Counted from the stretch's first letter, positions 15,814 to 25,377 are shown. The stretch is 64,000 nucleotides of DNA from Flavobacterium sp. 140616W15 (GCF_003668995.1 NZ_CP033068.1:1798001-1862000); one strand, 5' to 3'. The notes: generated by a model not told the origin, from the letters alone. Numbers and translations are program-made.

Positions 15814-18510
15814 CTACAAACTAAAACTCATTCTTCCAAAGTAGTACGCTCCTGTTGTCCCCATTTGCACAGGTGCATATTTAAACACTCCATAATAACT
15901 GTTCTCATAGATTTGCTTGTCTGGGAACACATCAAATAAGTTGTTTGCTCCTAAAGCAACTTGAATTTTTGGAGTTAACTTATACGCAACTATTAAATCT
16001 GTAACCACTTTTCCTTTATGTTTTTGAATTCCACCAAATGGAAATCCATCACGAATTACTTCTCCAAAATAAGTATCTCTTAATAAAAAGTTCCATTTGT
16101 TCAAACTATAATTTATTGCAAAAGTTCCTTTGTGTTTAGGTGTATTTGTTTCAATCAAACTTCTTTCTTGTGGTCCGTAATAAACATCTTCCTGACCAGC
16201 AAATAAGGCGGGAACATTGTTTAAATGCTTATCGACTTTATTATCATTATAGTTATACAATAATGAAAGATTCATTTTTCCTTCACCAACATTCATATCA
16301 TAATCAATAACCACATCCAATCCGTTTGTAGTTGTATTAATTGCATTTGTAAAGAAACGCCCTGTTTGAGCTCCATAACCAGCAAACAAATCGCGAAGTT
16401 CAGGAACAGGCTCTCCATAAGCATCATTACCTAAATTCCCAGTCAAAATAATTCTGTTGTCAATTCTAATATGATAATAATCGGCTGTAATATTTAATTT
16501 CTTTATTGGAGAAAAAACTACTCCAAAACTATAATTTCTAGAAGTTTCTTCTTTTAATTTCGGGATTCCTAGTTGCTTTGCTACATCGCTATCATTTCTA
16601 AAAATACCTGAATTTAAAATTTTTCCATCAACAGCATCAGTTGCTATGTTGTTAAAGTATTGTTGGTGCAATGATGGCGCTCTAAATCCAGTACTTATTG
16701 CACCACGCACAAAAAGGTTGTCTAGAATTTTATATCTAGCCGATAATTTTCCGTTTAAAGTATTTCCAAAATCTGTAAAATCTTCATAGCGACCAGCTAC
16801 TCCTATTAATAATTTATCGGTAACATCAGCTTCTACATCAGCATAAAGTCCTACACTTTTTCTATTTTCGTTTACAGCATTCAAAGGAGAAAACCCAGGG
16901 AATGATTGTGATCCTCCATCAATATAAGAAGCTTCTTCACCTGCAACAATTTTATACTTTTCAAAACGATACTCTCCACCAAAAGCTACATTCAGACCAT
17001 TAAAAACATCTTTATATAATCTTGTAACATCTGCGTTTACTGTATTTTGTAAAAAAGAGTGATTTCCAGCTTTAAAATCAGTTGGGCTATTAGCACCTAA
17101 TGAAACGTTATTGGTATTCGAAACATCATAAACAAATTTATTCTCACCAATAGTATTACTCAAATCTAATTTCCATTCACCAAATTTGAATTTAAACCCT
17201 ACTGAAGAAGAAAGATCAGTTACAACTGAATTTAATTCAGGCTGAAATCCGAATGGAAAAATAGAAAACACTATATTCTCTGTCTCACTCGGCAAACGTC
17301 TAAACCCATAACCAGTACCGTTTCTGTGACTTACACCACCTGAAGCATAAAATTCTATTTGATCATTTAATGGAATCGATGCATTAAAGAATCCTTGGAT
17401 ATTTTTGATTTTCGCATCTCCTATCTGGAAATTAAAATCATCGCGTTTCAATCCGTTTTGTGCTAATAAATTATCATCAAATTGACGAGATTCAGCAGCG
17501 TCATTTGCAAAATCATAAGAAAGAGTCTGGTTATCATTACCAATAGAAGTTTGATCAAAAATAATCAGATTATTGTTTTGTGAGCGATTCGTTTTTTGAC
17601 GGTTATTAAACTCTGCGGTTAAATTAATAAAACCGCCTTTGTTTCCAATTTTCGCACCGTAGTTCAGGTTCAAATTTGTTGTTTGTCCATCATTTCTAGA
17701 TGTACTGCCATAAGTTACATTGGCATCTAAACCTGCATTATCTTTTAAAACTAAATTGATAACTCCCGCAATAGCATCTGATCCATATTGCGCTGCTGCA
17801 CCGTCTCGTAAAACTTCAATACGCTTAATTGCCGAAGCAGGAATAGCACTTAAATCTGTTCCTACAGATCCGTTTCCAACTGTATTTTGATAGTTTACTA
17901 ATGAAGTTGTATGTCTTCTTTTTCCATTAATTAAAACCAAAACCTGATCTGGTCCTAAACCTCTTAAGGAAGCAGGATCAATATGCTCTGTACCATCCGA
18001 TGATGACTGTCGGCTTGAATTAAATGAAGGAATTAAATAGGTTAAAATATCATTTGTAGTTGTTTGTGGAGTCGTGTTCCTAATTTTAGCTAAGTTCACA
18101 ACATCAACTGGAACAGCAGTTTCTAGTTTACTTTTCTTCGGATTTCTACTTCCTACCACAACAATTTCGTCAAGGCTATTACTTTCTAAAATAAGCTGAA
18201 CATCAATAATGCGTCCTTTTACTATCACTTCTTTAGTTTGATATCCAAATAACGAAATAACAAAAGTCGGGCTAACTGCTGCTGATACTATAGTAAAATT
18301 TCCCAAAGCATCACTTGTAGCGCTTACATGACTTCCTTTTATAAGAATAGTAACAAATTCTAAAGGACTTCCATTTTCATTAGTAATAGTTCCTTTTATA
18401 TCTTGACTTTGTGCAAAAAATAAAGTACTCGATAAAGTGAGAACCGCTGTAATTAGTATTTTTAATTTTTTTTCATTGCTGGTTATTTTAATACATTGTA
18501 AATAATTCAT
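15814..18510 (-). CDS. TonB-dependent outer-membrane receptor
   Basis: This 898-residue receptor has a signal peptide (hydrophobic core LITAVLTLSSTLFFAQ). A carboxypeptidase-regulatory-like domain follows (DIKGTITNENGSPLEFVTI, residues 38-110), then the plug domain, with PASLRGLGPDQVLVLINGKR and RIEVLRDGAAAQYGSDAIAG near residues 180-245. A beta-barrel ends in the aromatic YYFGRMSFSL. This is the typical Bacteroidota receptor layout. No SusD partner is adjacent, so it may take up a small ligand such as a metal chelate or vitamin rather than a glycan; the substrate cannot be read. The divergent neighbour is an exported SAM hydrolase (18676-19563). Confidence 0.9.
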   Translation of the reverse strand: MNYLQCIKITSNEKKLKILITAVLTLSSTLFFAQSQDIKGTITNENGSPLEFVTILIKGSHVSATSDALGNFTIVSAAVSPTFVISLFGYQTKEVIVKGRIIDVQLILESNSLDEIVVVGSRNPKKSKLETAVPVDVVNLAKIRNTTPQTTTNDILTYLIPSFNSSRQSSSDGTEHIDPASLRGLGPDQVLVLINGKRRHTTSLVNYQNTVGNGSVGTDLSAIPASAIKRIEVLRDGAAAQYGSDAIAGVINLVLKDNAGLDANVTYGSTSRNDGQTTNLNLNYGAKIGNKGGFINLTAEFNNRQKTNRSQNNNLIIFDQTSIGNDNQTLSYDFANDAAESRQFDDNLLAQNGLKRDDFNFQIGDAKIKNIQGFFNASIPLNDQIEFYASGGVSHRNGTGYGFRRLPSETENIVFSIFPFGFQPELNSVVTDLSSSVGFKFKFGEWKLDLSNTIGENKFVYDVSNTNNVSLGANSPTDFKAGNHSFLQNTVNADVTRLYKDVFNGLNVAFGGEYRFEKYKIVAGEEASYIDGGSQSFPGFSPLNAVNENRKSVGLYADVEADVTDKLLIGVAGRYEDFTDFGNTLNGKLSARYKILDNLFVRGAISTGFRAPSLHQQYFNNIATDAVDGKILNSGIFRNDSDVAKQLGIPKLKEETSRNYSFGVVFSPIKKLNITADYYHIRIDNRIILTGNLGNDAYGEPVPELRDLFAGYGAQTGRFFTNAINTTTNGLDVVIDYDMNVGEGKMNLSLLYNYNDNKVDKHLNNVPALFAGQEDVYYGPQERSLIETNTPKHKGTFAINYSLNKWNFLLRDTYFGEVIRDGFPFGGIQKHKGKVVTDLIVAYKLTPKIQVALGANNLFDVFPDKQIYENSYYGVFKYAPVQMGTTGAYYFGRMSFSL

Positions 18511-18644
18511 TTAGATAAAATGAAATGGGCTTGTTAAATATTCTGTTAAGATTAACAAAGTGCAAATGTAATTTTTAAAAGTTAAACTTCACTTATTAAA
18601 TAGAGTTTATATAGTTAAAAAGATAAATTCTAATTTTAATGAAA

Positions 18645-18652
18645 TATATTTG
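18645..18652 (+). promoter_or_regulatory. Probable -7 element for the SAM hydrolase gene
   Basis: TATATTTG matches the Bacteroidota -7 consensus TAnnTTTG and lies 24 bases before the ATG at 18676. I see no good TTTG -33 partner, so the promoter is only half supported. Confidence 0.4.
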
Positions 18653-18675
18653 TAGAAATTTTTAAAAATAAAAAA

Positions 18676-19563
18676 ATGAAATTACGATTATTACTTTTTT
18701 TGTGTGCTGTTACTTTTAATGGTTTTTCTCAAAATAATGTATTAGTTTTTCAATCTGATTTTGGTTTGAAAGATGGGGCGGTATCTGCTATGAAAGGGGT
18801 TGCAATAGGTGTTTCTACCGATTTGAAAATATTTGATGTAACACATGAAATTCCAGCATTTAATATTTGGGAAGCAGCCTATCGTTTGTCGCAAACAGCA
18901 CAATATTACCCAACAGGAACGGTATTTGTATCAGTTTGTGACCCTGGAGTTGGAACAGCTAGACATTCGGTTGTTTTATTGACTAAATCAGGTCATTATT
19001 TTGTAACTCCTGATAATGGAACTTTAACTTTAGTTGCTGAACAATTGGGTATCGAAGAAATTCGTGAAATCGACGAAGTAAAAAACCGTCGTCAGAACTC
19101 AAATGAATCATATACTTTTCATGGTCGTGATGTGTATGCCTATACAGGTGCACGTTTAGCTTCAAAAACAATTACATTTGATCAGGTTGGACCAAAATTA
19201 CCTAATGAAGTGGTAAAGATCGAGTACCAAAAACCAATTTTTGAAAAGGGCATCATCAAAGGCGGTATTCCAATTTTAGATATTCAATATGGTAATATTT
19301 GGACAAACATCGACAAAAAAACATTTGCTAATTTAAATGTAAAAGCGGGAGACTTTGTTAAGGTTCAGATTTTTAATGGAACTAAAAAAGTATATGATGG
19401 AAAACTAAAATTAGTACATACTTTTGGAGAAGTTGAAGTTGGAACTGATGTCGTTTACTTTAATAGTCTTTTGAATTTTTCATTGGCTGTAAATCAAGGC
19501 AGTTTCTCTCAAAAGCATAAAATTTATAGTGGAGCTGACTGGAGTATTCTAATTAGCAAATAA
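18676..19563 (+). CDS. Exported SAM hydroxide adenosyltransferase (DUF62 / chlorinase-fluorinase fold)
   Basis: This 295-residue protein has a Sec signal peptide (MKLRLLLFLCAVTFNGFSQ). It carries the motifs of the family that cleaves S-adenosylmethionine to adenosine and methionine with water: QSDFGLKDGAVSAMKG near residue 26, CDPGVGTAR (Asp and Arg of the catalytic set) near residue 94, TPDNGTL, and FHGRDVYAYTGA (catalytic His) near residue 155. The two-domain length is usual. Fluorinase and chlorinase carry a halide-binding loop that cannot be judged here; the hydrolase is by far the most common activity. The export signal is odd because SAM is cytosolic; many Bacteroidota homologues are, to my memory, also predicted as secreted. 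The terminator at 19580-19616 follows. Confidence 0.85.
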   Translation: MKLRLLLFLCAVTFNGFSQNNVLVFQSDFGLKDGAVSAMKGVAIGVSTDLKIFDVTHEIPAFNIWEAAYRLSQTAQYYPTGTVFVSVCDPGVGTARHSVVLLTKSGHYFVTPDNGTLTLVAEQLGIEEIREIDEVKNRRQNSNESYTFHGRDVYAYTGARLASKTITFDQVGPKLPNEVVKIEYQKPIFEKGIIKGGIPILDIQYGNIWTNIDKKTFANLNVKAGDFVKVQIFNGTKKVYDGKLKLVHTFGEVEVGTDVVYFNSLLNFSLAVNQGSFSQKHKIYSGADWSILISK

Positions 19564-19579
19564 TTTCATTATATAATAT

Positions 19580-19616
19580 AAAAAAGGTGTTCATTGTAAT
19601 AATGAACACCTTTTTT
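19580..19616. terminator. Bidirectional rho-independent terminator
   Basis: AAAAAAGGTGTTCATT and AATGAACACCTTTTTT form a perfect 16-bp stem with a 5-base loop between two convergent genes (stops at 19563 and 19629). A and T tracts on both sides serve both strands. Confidence 0.93.
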
Positions 19617-19628
19617 GTTTCTAAAAAT

Positions 19629-20684
19629 CTAGTTTTTCAAAGAAGCCATATCTATTACAAAACGATATTTTATATCTCCTTTTAATAGTCTCTCGTAAGC
19701 ATTATTTACATCGTTTACACCAATCAATTCGATATCTGCAATAATGTTGTGCTTAGCGCAAAAGTCAAGCATTTCCTGAGTTTCTGCAATACCACCAATA
19801 AGTGAGCCTGAGAAACTTCTTCTACCAAGTATAAGGCTAAATGATGTTACCGGAAGTGGATCCATAGGAGCACCTACCAATGTAAGTGTACCATCTACTC
19901 TAAGTAAATTTAAATATGCATCAATATCATGTTGAGCCGATACACAATCTAAAATAAAGTGAAGGCTTCTAGCATGTTTCTTCATTTCTTCAGGATCGCT
20001 AGACAATACTACTTCATCTGCTCCCAAACGTTTAGCATCTTCAGTTTTAGATAATGAAGTTGTAAAAACGACTACATGAGCGCCCATTGCTTTTGCAATT
20101 TTAATTCCCATATGTCCCAATCCGCCAATACCTACAATACCTACTTTTTGACCTGGCCCTACTTTCCAGTGTTTTAAAGGAGAATAAGTTGTAATTCCAG
20201 CGCAAAGCAAAGGAGCAACACCTGCTAAATCTAATTTATCAGATATGTGAAGCACAAAATTCTCATCCACAACAACGCTCTCAGAGTATCCGCCAAAAGT
20301 TTGTCCACCAAGGTGTTTATCTGGAGAATCAAATGTAAGTGTACTTCCTGAATCGCAAAATTGCTCTAAATCTTCTTTACAATGTTCACATTCTCTACAA
20401 GAATCGACCATACAACCTACACCGGCTAAATCGCCTACTTTAAACTTCTTAACATGATCTCCCACTTTGGTTACTCTACCCACAATTTCATGCCCAGGAA
20501 CTATTGGGTAAGTTGTACCATGCCATTCATTCCTAGCCGAATGCAAATCGGAATGACAGATACCACAATACAAAATTTCAATTTCAACATCATGTGCTGT
20601 TACAGTTCTACGTTTGATATCTAATGTTTTTAATGGTGCATCGGCAGCTACTGTACCAAAGGCTTTTATGTTCTTTGTTTCCAT
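19629..20684 (-). CDS. Zinc-dependent NAD(P) alcohol dehydrogenase (cinnamyl-alcohol/YahK type)
   Basis: This 351-residue medium-chain dehydrogenase shows CGICHSDLHSARNEW (catalytic zinc Cys) near residue 37 and VPGHEIVGRV. The structural zinc cluster is MVDSCRECEHCKEDLEQFC near residue 92. The Rossmann motif GIVGIGGLGHMGIKIAKAMG lies near residue 183. The sequence fits the broad-specificity NADPH-dependent aldehyde reductases of the YahK/CAD group. Upstream on the same strand lie a 1.75-kb repeat and then two cupin genes and an AraC regulator. The spacing is too large for one operon, but an aldehyde-detoxification theme is possible. Confidence 0.92.
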   Translation of the reverse strand: METKNIKAFGTVAADAPLKTLDIKRRTVTAHDVEIEILYCGICHSDLHSARNEWHGTTYPIVPGHEIVGRVTKVGDHVKKFKVGDLAGVGCMVDSCRECEHCKEDLEQFCDSGSTLTFDSPDKHLGGQTFGGYSESVVVDENFVLHISDKLDLAGVAPLLCAGITTYSPLKHWKVGPGQKVGIVGIGGLGHMGIKIAKAMGAHVVVFTTSLSKTEDAKRLGADEVVLSSDPEEMKKHARSLHFILDCVSAQHDIDAYLNLLRVDGTLTLVGAPMDPLPVTSFSLILGRRSFSGSLIGGIAETQEMLDFCAKHNIIADIELIGVNDVNNAYERLLKGDIKYRFVIDMASLKN

Positions 20685-20700
20685 CTATTTATTAATTTAT

Positions 20701-22460
20701 TTGTTTAAAGTTTTTTTGTTTCAGGGTTAAAGTTTCTTTTGTTTCAAATTTACTTTGTTTCAAGTTTTCTTTGTTTCAGGTTTCTTTTGTTTTAGGTTTC
20801 TTTTGTTTTAGGTTTCTTTTGTTTTAGGTTTCTTTTGTTTTAGGTTTAAAAAAAAAATATAGTATTTACTCTCAATAATAAATCTGCAAAATCTGCTAGA
20901 TCTGCGTGAAAAAAACCTAAATTTCTTCGCCTCAGAGTTTCTTTGTTTCAAGTTTTCTTTGTTTCAAGTTTTCTTTGTTTCAAGTTTTCTTTGTTTCAAG
21001 TTTACTTTGTTTCAGGTTTACTTTGTTTCAAGTTTAAAAACAAACTATAGTATTTACTCTCAATAAATGAATCTCCGAAATCTGCCAGATCTGCGGGAAA
21101 AAAAACTAAATTTCTTCACCTCAGAGTTTCTTTGTTTCAGGTTTCCTTTGTTTCAGGTTTTCTTTGTTTCAGGTTTCTTTTGTTTCAGGTTTAAAAACAA
21201 ACTATAGTATTTACTCTCAATAATGAATCTCCGAAATCTGCCAGGTCTGCGGGAAAAAAACCTAAATTTCTTCGCCTCAGAGTTTCTTTGTTTCAAGTTT
21301 ACTTTGTTTCAAGTTTACTTTGTTTCAAGTTTACTTTGTTTCAAGTTTACTTTGTTTCAGGTTTCTTTTGTTTCAAGTTTAAAAACAAACTATAGTATTT
21401 ACTCTCAATAAATGAATCTGCGAAATCTGCCAGATCTGCGGGAAAAAAACCTAAATTTCTTCGCCTCAGAGTTTCTTTGTTTCAAGTTTACTTTGTTTCA
21501 AGTTTCTTTTGTTTCAAGTTTCTTTTGTTTCAAGTTTAAAAACAAACTATAGTATTTACTCTCAATAATGAATCTCCGAAATCTGCCAGATCTGCGGGAA
21601 AAAAAACTAAATTTCTTCACCTCAGAGTTTCTTTGTTTCAAGTTTTCTTTGTTTCAGGTTTACTTTGTTTCAAGTTTACTTTGTTTCAAGTTTAAAAACA
21701 AACTATAGTATTTACTCTCAATAATAAATCTCCGAAATCTGCCAGATCTGCGGGAAAAAAAACTAAATTTCTTCGCTTCAGGTTTTCTTTGTTTCAAGTT
21801 TTCTTTTGTTTCAAGTTTAAAAACAAACTATAGTATTTAATCTCAATAAATAAATCTCCGAAATCTGCCAGATCTGCGGGAAAAAAAAACTAAATTTCTT
21901 CGCCTCAGAGTTTCTTTGTTTCAAGTTTTCTTTGTTTCAAGTTTTCTTTGTTTCAAGTTTTCTTTTGTTTCAAGTTTAAAAACAAACTATAGTATTTAAT
22001 CTCAATAAATGAATCTCCGAAATCTGCCAGATCTGCGGGAAAAAAAACTAAATTTCTTCACCTCAGAGTTTCTTTGTTTCAAGTTTTCTTTGTTTCAAGT
22101 TTTCTTTGTTTCAAGTTTTCTTTGTTTCAAGTTTTCTTTGTTTCAGGTTTCTTTTGTTTCAGGTTTAAAAACAAAATATAGTATTTACTCTCAATAATGA
22201 ATCTCCGAAATCTGCCAGATCTGCGGGAAAAAAACCTAAATTTCTTCGCTTCAGGTTTTCTTTGTTTCAAGTTTCCTTTGTTTCAGGTTTAAAAACAAAA
22301 TATAGTATTTGCTCTCAATAATAAATCTCCGAAATCTGCCAGATCTGCGGGAAAAAATCAAAATTTCTTCACCTCAGAGTTTCTTTGTTTCAGGTTTAAA
22401 AACAAAATATAGTATTTACTCTCAATAATGAATTTGCAAAATCTGCGTGAAAAAATCAAA
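20701..22460. repeat. Nested (higher-order) tandem repeat: 16-bp units within 11 copies of a ~90-bp core
   Basis: A 16-bp unit (ctttgtttcaagttta and variants with cagg, ttcttt or cttttg) occurs in short runs. Each run is separated by a ~90-bp core that starts aaaaacaaactatagtat, passes through aatctgccagatctgcggg, and ends cttcgcctcagag. The marker tatagtattt occurs 11 times, at 20858, 21046, 21202, 21390, 21548, 21705, 21829, 21988, 22178, 22301 and 22418. By eye, 16-mer counts after successive cores are 6, 4, 6, 4, 4, 2, 4, 6, 2, 1, and core spacing changes accordingly (188, 156, 188, 158, 157, 124, 159, 190, 123, 117). The first run, before core 1, has about nine more divergent units. No gene is supported inside; short ORFs there are by-products of the repeat. 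Confidence 0.97.
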
Positions 22461-22507
22461 ATTTATAAAACCCTACTTCCCTACTCTTTTTAAATCTTTA
22501 CCACTCT

Positions 22508-22915
22508 TTACAATGCCGTAAAACTATTGTATTCCTCATCTGTCACCTGTTCCATCCAGATTCCGATACCTCTGTCAATCTCAGTAATAATTGCTATATG
22601 TGAGAATCGGCTAGTAGGTGTTGCACCATACCAATGTTCAACATCTGGTAGGATGGTAAGAACTTCTCCTTTACGAATTAATCGAATTGAAGTACCTCTT
22701 TCCTGAAAATAACCAATACCTTCTGTTGCAACAAGTAATTGCAAACCCGTATTGGTATGCCAATTATTTCTCGATCCAGGTTCAAAAGCAACCTCTTTTA
22801 TGGTAGTATTACGTGGCTGAATGTCACTGGTTCGCTTTTTAAAAGAAACTTCTCCAGTAGTATATTTATTAGGAACTATTCCTTCTTCTATAATGGTTGT
22901 ATAATGTGTCGACAT
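22508..22915 (-). CDS. Cupin protein, hydroxynitrile-lyase-like, with altered metal ligand
   Basis: This 135-residue single cupin domain resembles the manganese cupins of the (R)-mandelonitrile lyase (GtHNL) type: FEPGSRNNWHTN near residue 46, YFQERG, and ILPDVEHWYGATP near residue 89. The usual WHTH reads WHTN here, so the second His ligand is replaced by Asn, while the Gln (LQLL) and last His (EHW) remain. It is a paralogue of the cupin at 23107-23523, sharing the C-terminal [VT]TDE[EQ]YNSF pattern. The activity of this group in Bacteroidota is mostly untested. The altered ligand may mean a different metal or function. Confidence 0.82.
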   Translation of the reverse strand: MSTHYTTIIEEGIVPNKYTTGEVSFKKRTSDIQPRNTTIKEVAFEPGSRNNWHTNTGLQLLVATEGIGYFQERGTSIRLIRKGEVLTILPDVEHWYGATPTSRFSHIAIITEIDRGIGIWMEQVTDEEYNSFTAL

Positions 22916-23106
22916 AAATCGTTATTTATTCTAATTTGATTTAAATTATTCAATGAACACCAATAAAAAAACACAACAAACTTAAAGACAGTAATTTACA
23001 AAAATATTTTATCACTACAAGCGTGAGATAAAAAAATAAAGATTACTTTTTTTAGATTCGTTTTTAAATTAATGTTGGGGCTAAACAACACCTATATACT
23101 TTAAGT

Positions 23107-23523
23107 CTATTTAAAGCTATTGTATTGTTCGTCTGTAACTCTTTCCAGCCAATCGACAATACCTTTTTGAGTATTAGTACTTATTGCTATATGAGTGAAT
23201 TCACTATCAGGTGATGCGCCATGCCAATGTTTAATTTCTGGCAAAATAGAAACGACATCACCTATATTTAGTAATTGAATAGGTTTTCCTTCTTCTTGGT
23301 AATATCCTACTCCATGGGTTACAATAAGTATTTGTCCTCCGGGATGTGTATGCCAGTTGTTTCTAGCGCCAGGTTCAAAAACTACATTTCCTACAACTGT
23401 ATTCAATACTCTATCGTCTGGTACTAGTAATTTTACCCATGCATTCCCTGTAAAATAATCTGCTGAAGCAGGATCCCCTTTTGGAAAAATAGTATTTTTA
23501 AATTCATTTTGTTCTGTTTTCAT
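23107..23523 (-). CDS. Cupin protein, hydroxynitrile-lyase-like (canonical ligands)
   Basis: This 138-residue cupin has the complete motif FEPGARNNWHTHPGGQ near residue 48 and LPEIKHWHGASPDSEFTHIA near residue 92, giving the His-His-Gln-His metal set of GtHNL-type manganese cupins. It ends DWLERVTDEQYNSFK, as many family members do. Such proteins often sit beside AraC regulators and short-chain or zinc alcohol dehydrogenases, which matches this neighbourhood (AraC at 23703-24575, alcohol dehydrogenase at 19629-20684). Cyanohydrin cleavage is shown for a few members only, so the reaction here is an inference. Confidence 0.87.
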   Translation of the reverse strand: MKTEQNEFKNTIFPKGDPASADYFTGNAWVKLLVPDDRVLNTVVGNVVFEPGARNNWHTHPGGQILIVTHGVGYYQEEGKPIQLLNIGDVVSILPEIKHWHGASPDSEFTHIAISTNTQKGIVDWLERVTDEQYNSFK

Positions 23524-23702
23524 AATTTTTCTGTTTTATACATCAGTACAAACTAAATTAAAGAAGCGGTCAATATAAAAACCTTACTATTTAGCCAATA
23601 ATCTAATATGGATTAATACTAATTATTTCTGTGCAAATTTACTTTAGCAAAGACATTCTTAGATAACAATTATCAAACAAAAAATTAAGAATATGAAACA
23701 AT

Positions 23703-24575
23703 TTACACCCTTAAGGTTTTAGGCACAGTTCCAGTTAGTCTTTTAAAGTAATTATTAAAGTAACTCGGATATTCAAATCCCAACGAAAATCCTACGTCAG
23801 CAATACTCCAATCGGTATGTTGCAAAAGCGCTTTTGCTTCGCTAATAATTCTTTCGCTAATATGAGTAGTAGTCGACTTACCTGTTATTTCCTTTACCGA
23901 ACGATTAAGATGATTTACATGCACTGCAAGATTTTGAGCATAATCTTGTGGCGTTTTAAGCTTAAGTGGCTGATCTTTGGTCTCAATTGGAAATTGTCTT
24001 TCTAAGAGTTCCATAAAAAGTGTCGTAATTCGGGAAGAAGCATTCTTGTGTTTAAAGAAATTTTCTGAAGGTTGCATTTTTAATGATTCATGAATAATCA
24101 AGTTAATATAATTGCGAATTAAGTCATCTTTAAAAATGTAATCCGTATCTTGTTCTGCTATCATTTTTACAAACATCGATGTTATATATTCCTCTTGAAC
24201 AGCAGTTAACGAGAATATAGGAGTCCCGCCTATCTTAAACAAAGGCGATTCATGAAGACTATCAGAACGGTAATTAACTTTTAAAAACTCTTCGGTAAAA
24301 ACACAGGCGTAGCCGTTATAAATTGGTGAAATAATTTCCCAGGAATATGGAATATGTGGATTTCCAAAAAATAATATTGTACCATCAGTTTCAATACCTC
24401 TATCAGCATAGTGAATAAGACTTTTACTAGTATTAATACAAATCTTGTAAAAATCTCTGCGGTTATAGGTAGGAATAGCATTAACACCACTATTAACCTC
24501 ATATACTTTAAAGCCTTTTAGTTTTAAGTCGTTGGTATTAAAATCTGAAGCTTGAGAAACGATATGATTATTCAT
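23703..24575 (-). CDS. AraC-family transcriptional regulator
   Basis: This 290-residue protein has an N-terminal cupin-like domain (ILFFGNPHIPYSWE near residue 68). Its C-terminal AraC helix-turn-helix shows LAVHVNHLNRSVKEITGKST near residue 210, then AKALLQHTDWSIADVGFSLG and YPSYFNNYFKRLTGTVPKTL. It is of the kind that regulates adjacent oxidoreductase genes. The two cupin genes follow it on the same strand (gaps of 179 and 191 bases), so each has room for its own promoter. A regulatory link to the cupins and to the alcohol dehydrogenase is inferred from position. Confidence 0.88.
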   Translation of the reverse strand: MNNHIVSQASDFNTNDLKLKGFKVYEVNSGVNAIPTYNRRDFYKICINTSKSLIHYADRGIETDGTILFFGNPHIPYSWEIISPIYNGYACVFTEEFLKVNYRSDSLHESPLFKIGGTPIFSLTAVQEEYITSMFVKMIAEQDTDYIFKDDLIRNYINLIIHESLKMQPSENFFKHKNASSRITTLFMELLERQFPIETKDQPLKLKTPQDYAQNLAVHVNHLNRSVKEITGKSTTTHISERIISEAKALLQHTDWSIADVGFSLGFEYPSYFNNYFKRLTGTVPKTLRV

Positions 24576-24753
24576 GATGCAAAGTTAAGAAAATCAAACA
24601 TAAACTTATCATGAATTAATTATGAAATTACAAAAACTAATGCTATCTTGCTTGAAACCCCTTACAATCTATATTATAACCACTGATTCTCAAGAATCAT
24701 AATTATATATAAAACTATATTTTTTATTGAATCGAAAATATACAGCCAATTAA

Positions 24754-25350
24754 ATGATTTTTAAACAACTACGATTAAACATTGATATTGAAGATAGTAC
24801 ATTTAACGAACTATACTCAACTCGTATCAAAAGACTCTCTGAACGTCACTGGACTCCTGTAGAAATAGCCAAAGCCGCTGCTGATTATCTTGTTGATAAA
24901 CCCAATAAGAAAGTCTTGGATATAGGCGCTGGAGCGGGGAAATTTTGCTTGGTAGGAGCAGCTTCTACAAGGGGGAAGTTTTATGGTGTTGAACAAAGGG
25001 AATCACTTATAAAAGTGTCTAAAAAAATAGCCGAAAAACATAATGTGAAAAATGTTGAATTCATTCATTCAAATATCAATCAGATATCCTTTTCAGATTA
25101 TGATGCTTTCTATTTTTACAACTCCTTTTATGAAAATATCGATATAACTTGTCCAATCGACAAAATAATACTTCCAGAAAAAGAACTGTTTCATTCTTAC
25201 TCAAACTATGTAAAAGAACAATTAGCTAAAACCCCAAAAGGAACAAAACTTGTTACCTATTGGAGTACCTGGGAGGAAATTCCAGAAAGTTTTGATTTAG
25301 AAGAATCTGCTTGCAATGGAATATTAAATTTCTGGAAAAAAAAGGTATAA
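24754..25350 (+). CDS. Class I SAM-dependent methyltransferase
   Basis: This 198-residue protein has the SAM-binding motif I VLDIGAGAGKFCLVGA near residue 54 and the acidic end of strand 2 in FYGVEQRESL near residue 79. The region after motif IV reads FYFYNSFYENI, where a catalytic Asp/Asn-Pro motif would normally be, so the substrate class is unclear. It is a single gene between two minus-strand genes. Its small size and lack of a substrate domain prevent a finer call. Confidence 0.8.
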   Translation: MIFKQLRLNIDIEDSTFNELYSTRIKRLSERHWTPVEIAKAAADYLVDKPNKKVLDIGAGAGKFCLVGAASTRGKFYGVEQRESLIKVSKKIAEKHNVKNVEFIHSNINQISFSDYDAFYFYNSFYENIDITCPIDKIILPEKELFHSYSNYVKEQLAKTPKGTKLVTYWSTWEEIPESFDLEESACNGILNFWKKKV

Positions 25351-25377
25351 CTTTTTGATTGCAATACCACATAAAAA

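Noticed and set aside
18676..19563. Fluorinase or chlorinase (halide use)
   Set aside because: The motifs seen are common to the whole family; without the halide-loop alignment the plain SAM hydrolase is the safer call.
21223..22197. Two 62-codon ORFs in the repeat region (21223-21411 and 22009-22197)
   Set aside because: Their near-identical translations cycle every 16 residues because 48 bases equal three 16-bp units; they are products of the repeat, not genes.
20701..22460. CRISPR array
   Set aside because: The spacers would themselves be repeats (16-mers), the cores are ~90 bases, and no cas genes are nearby.
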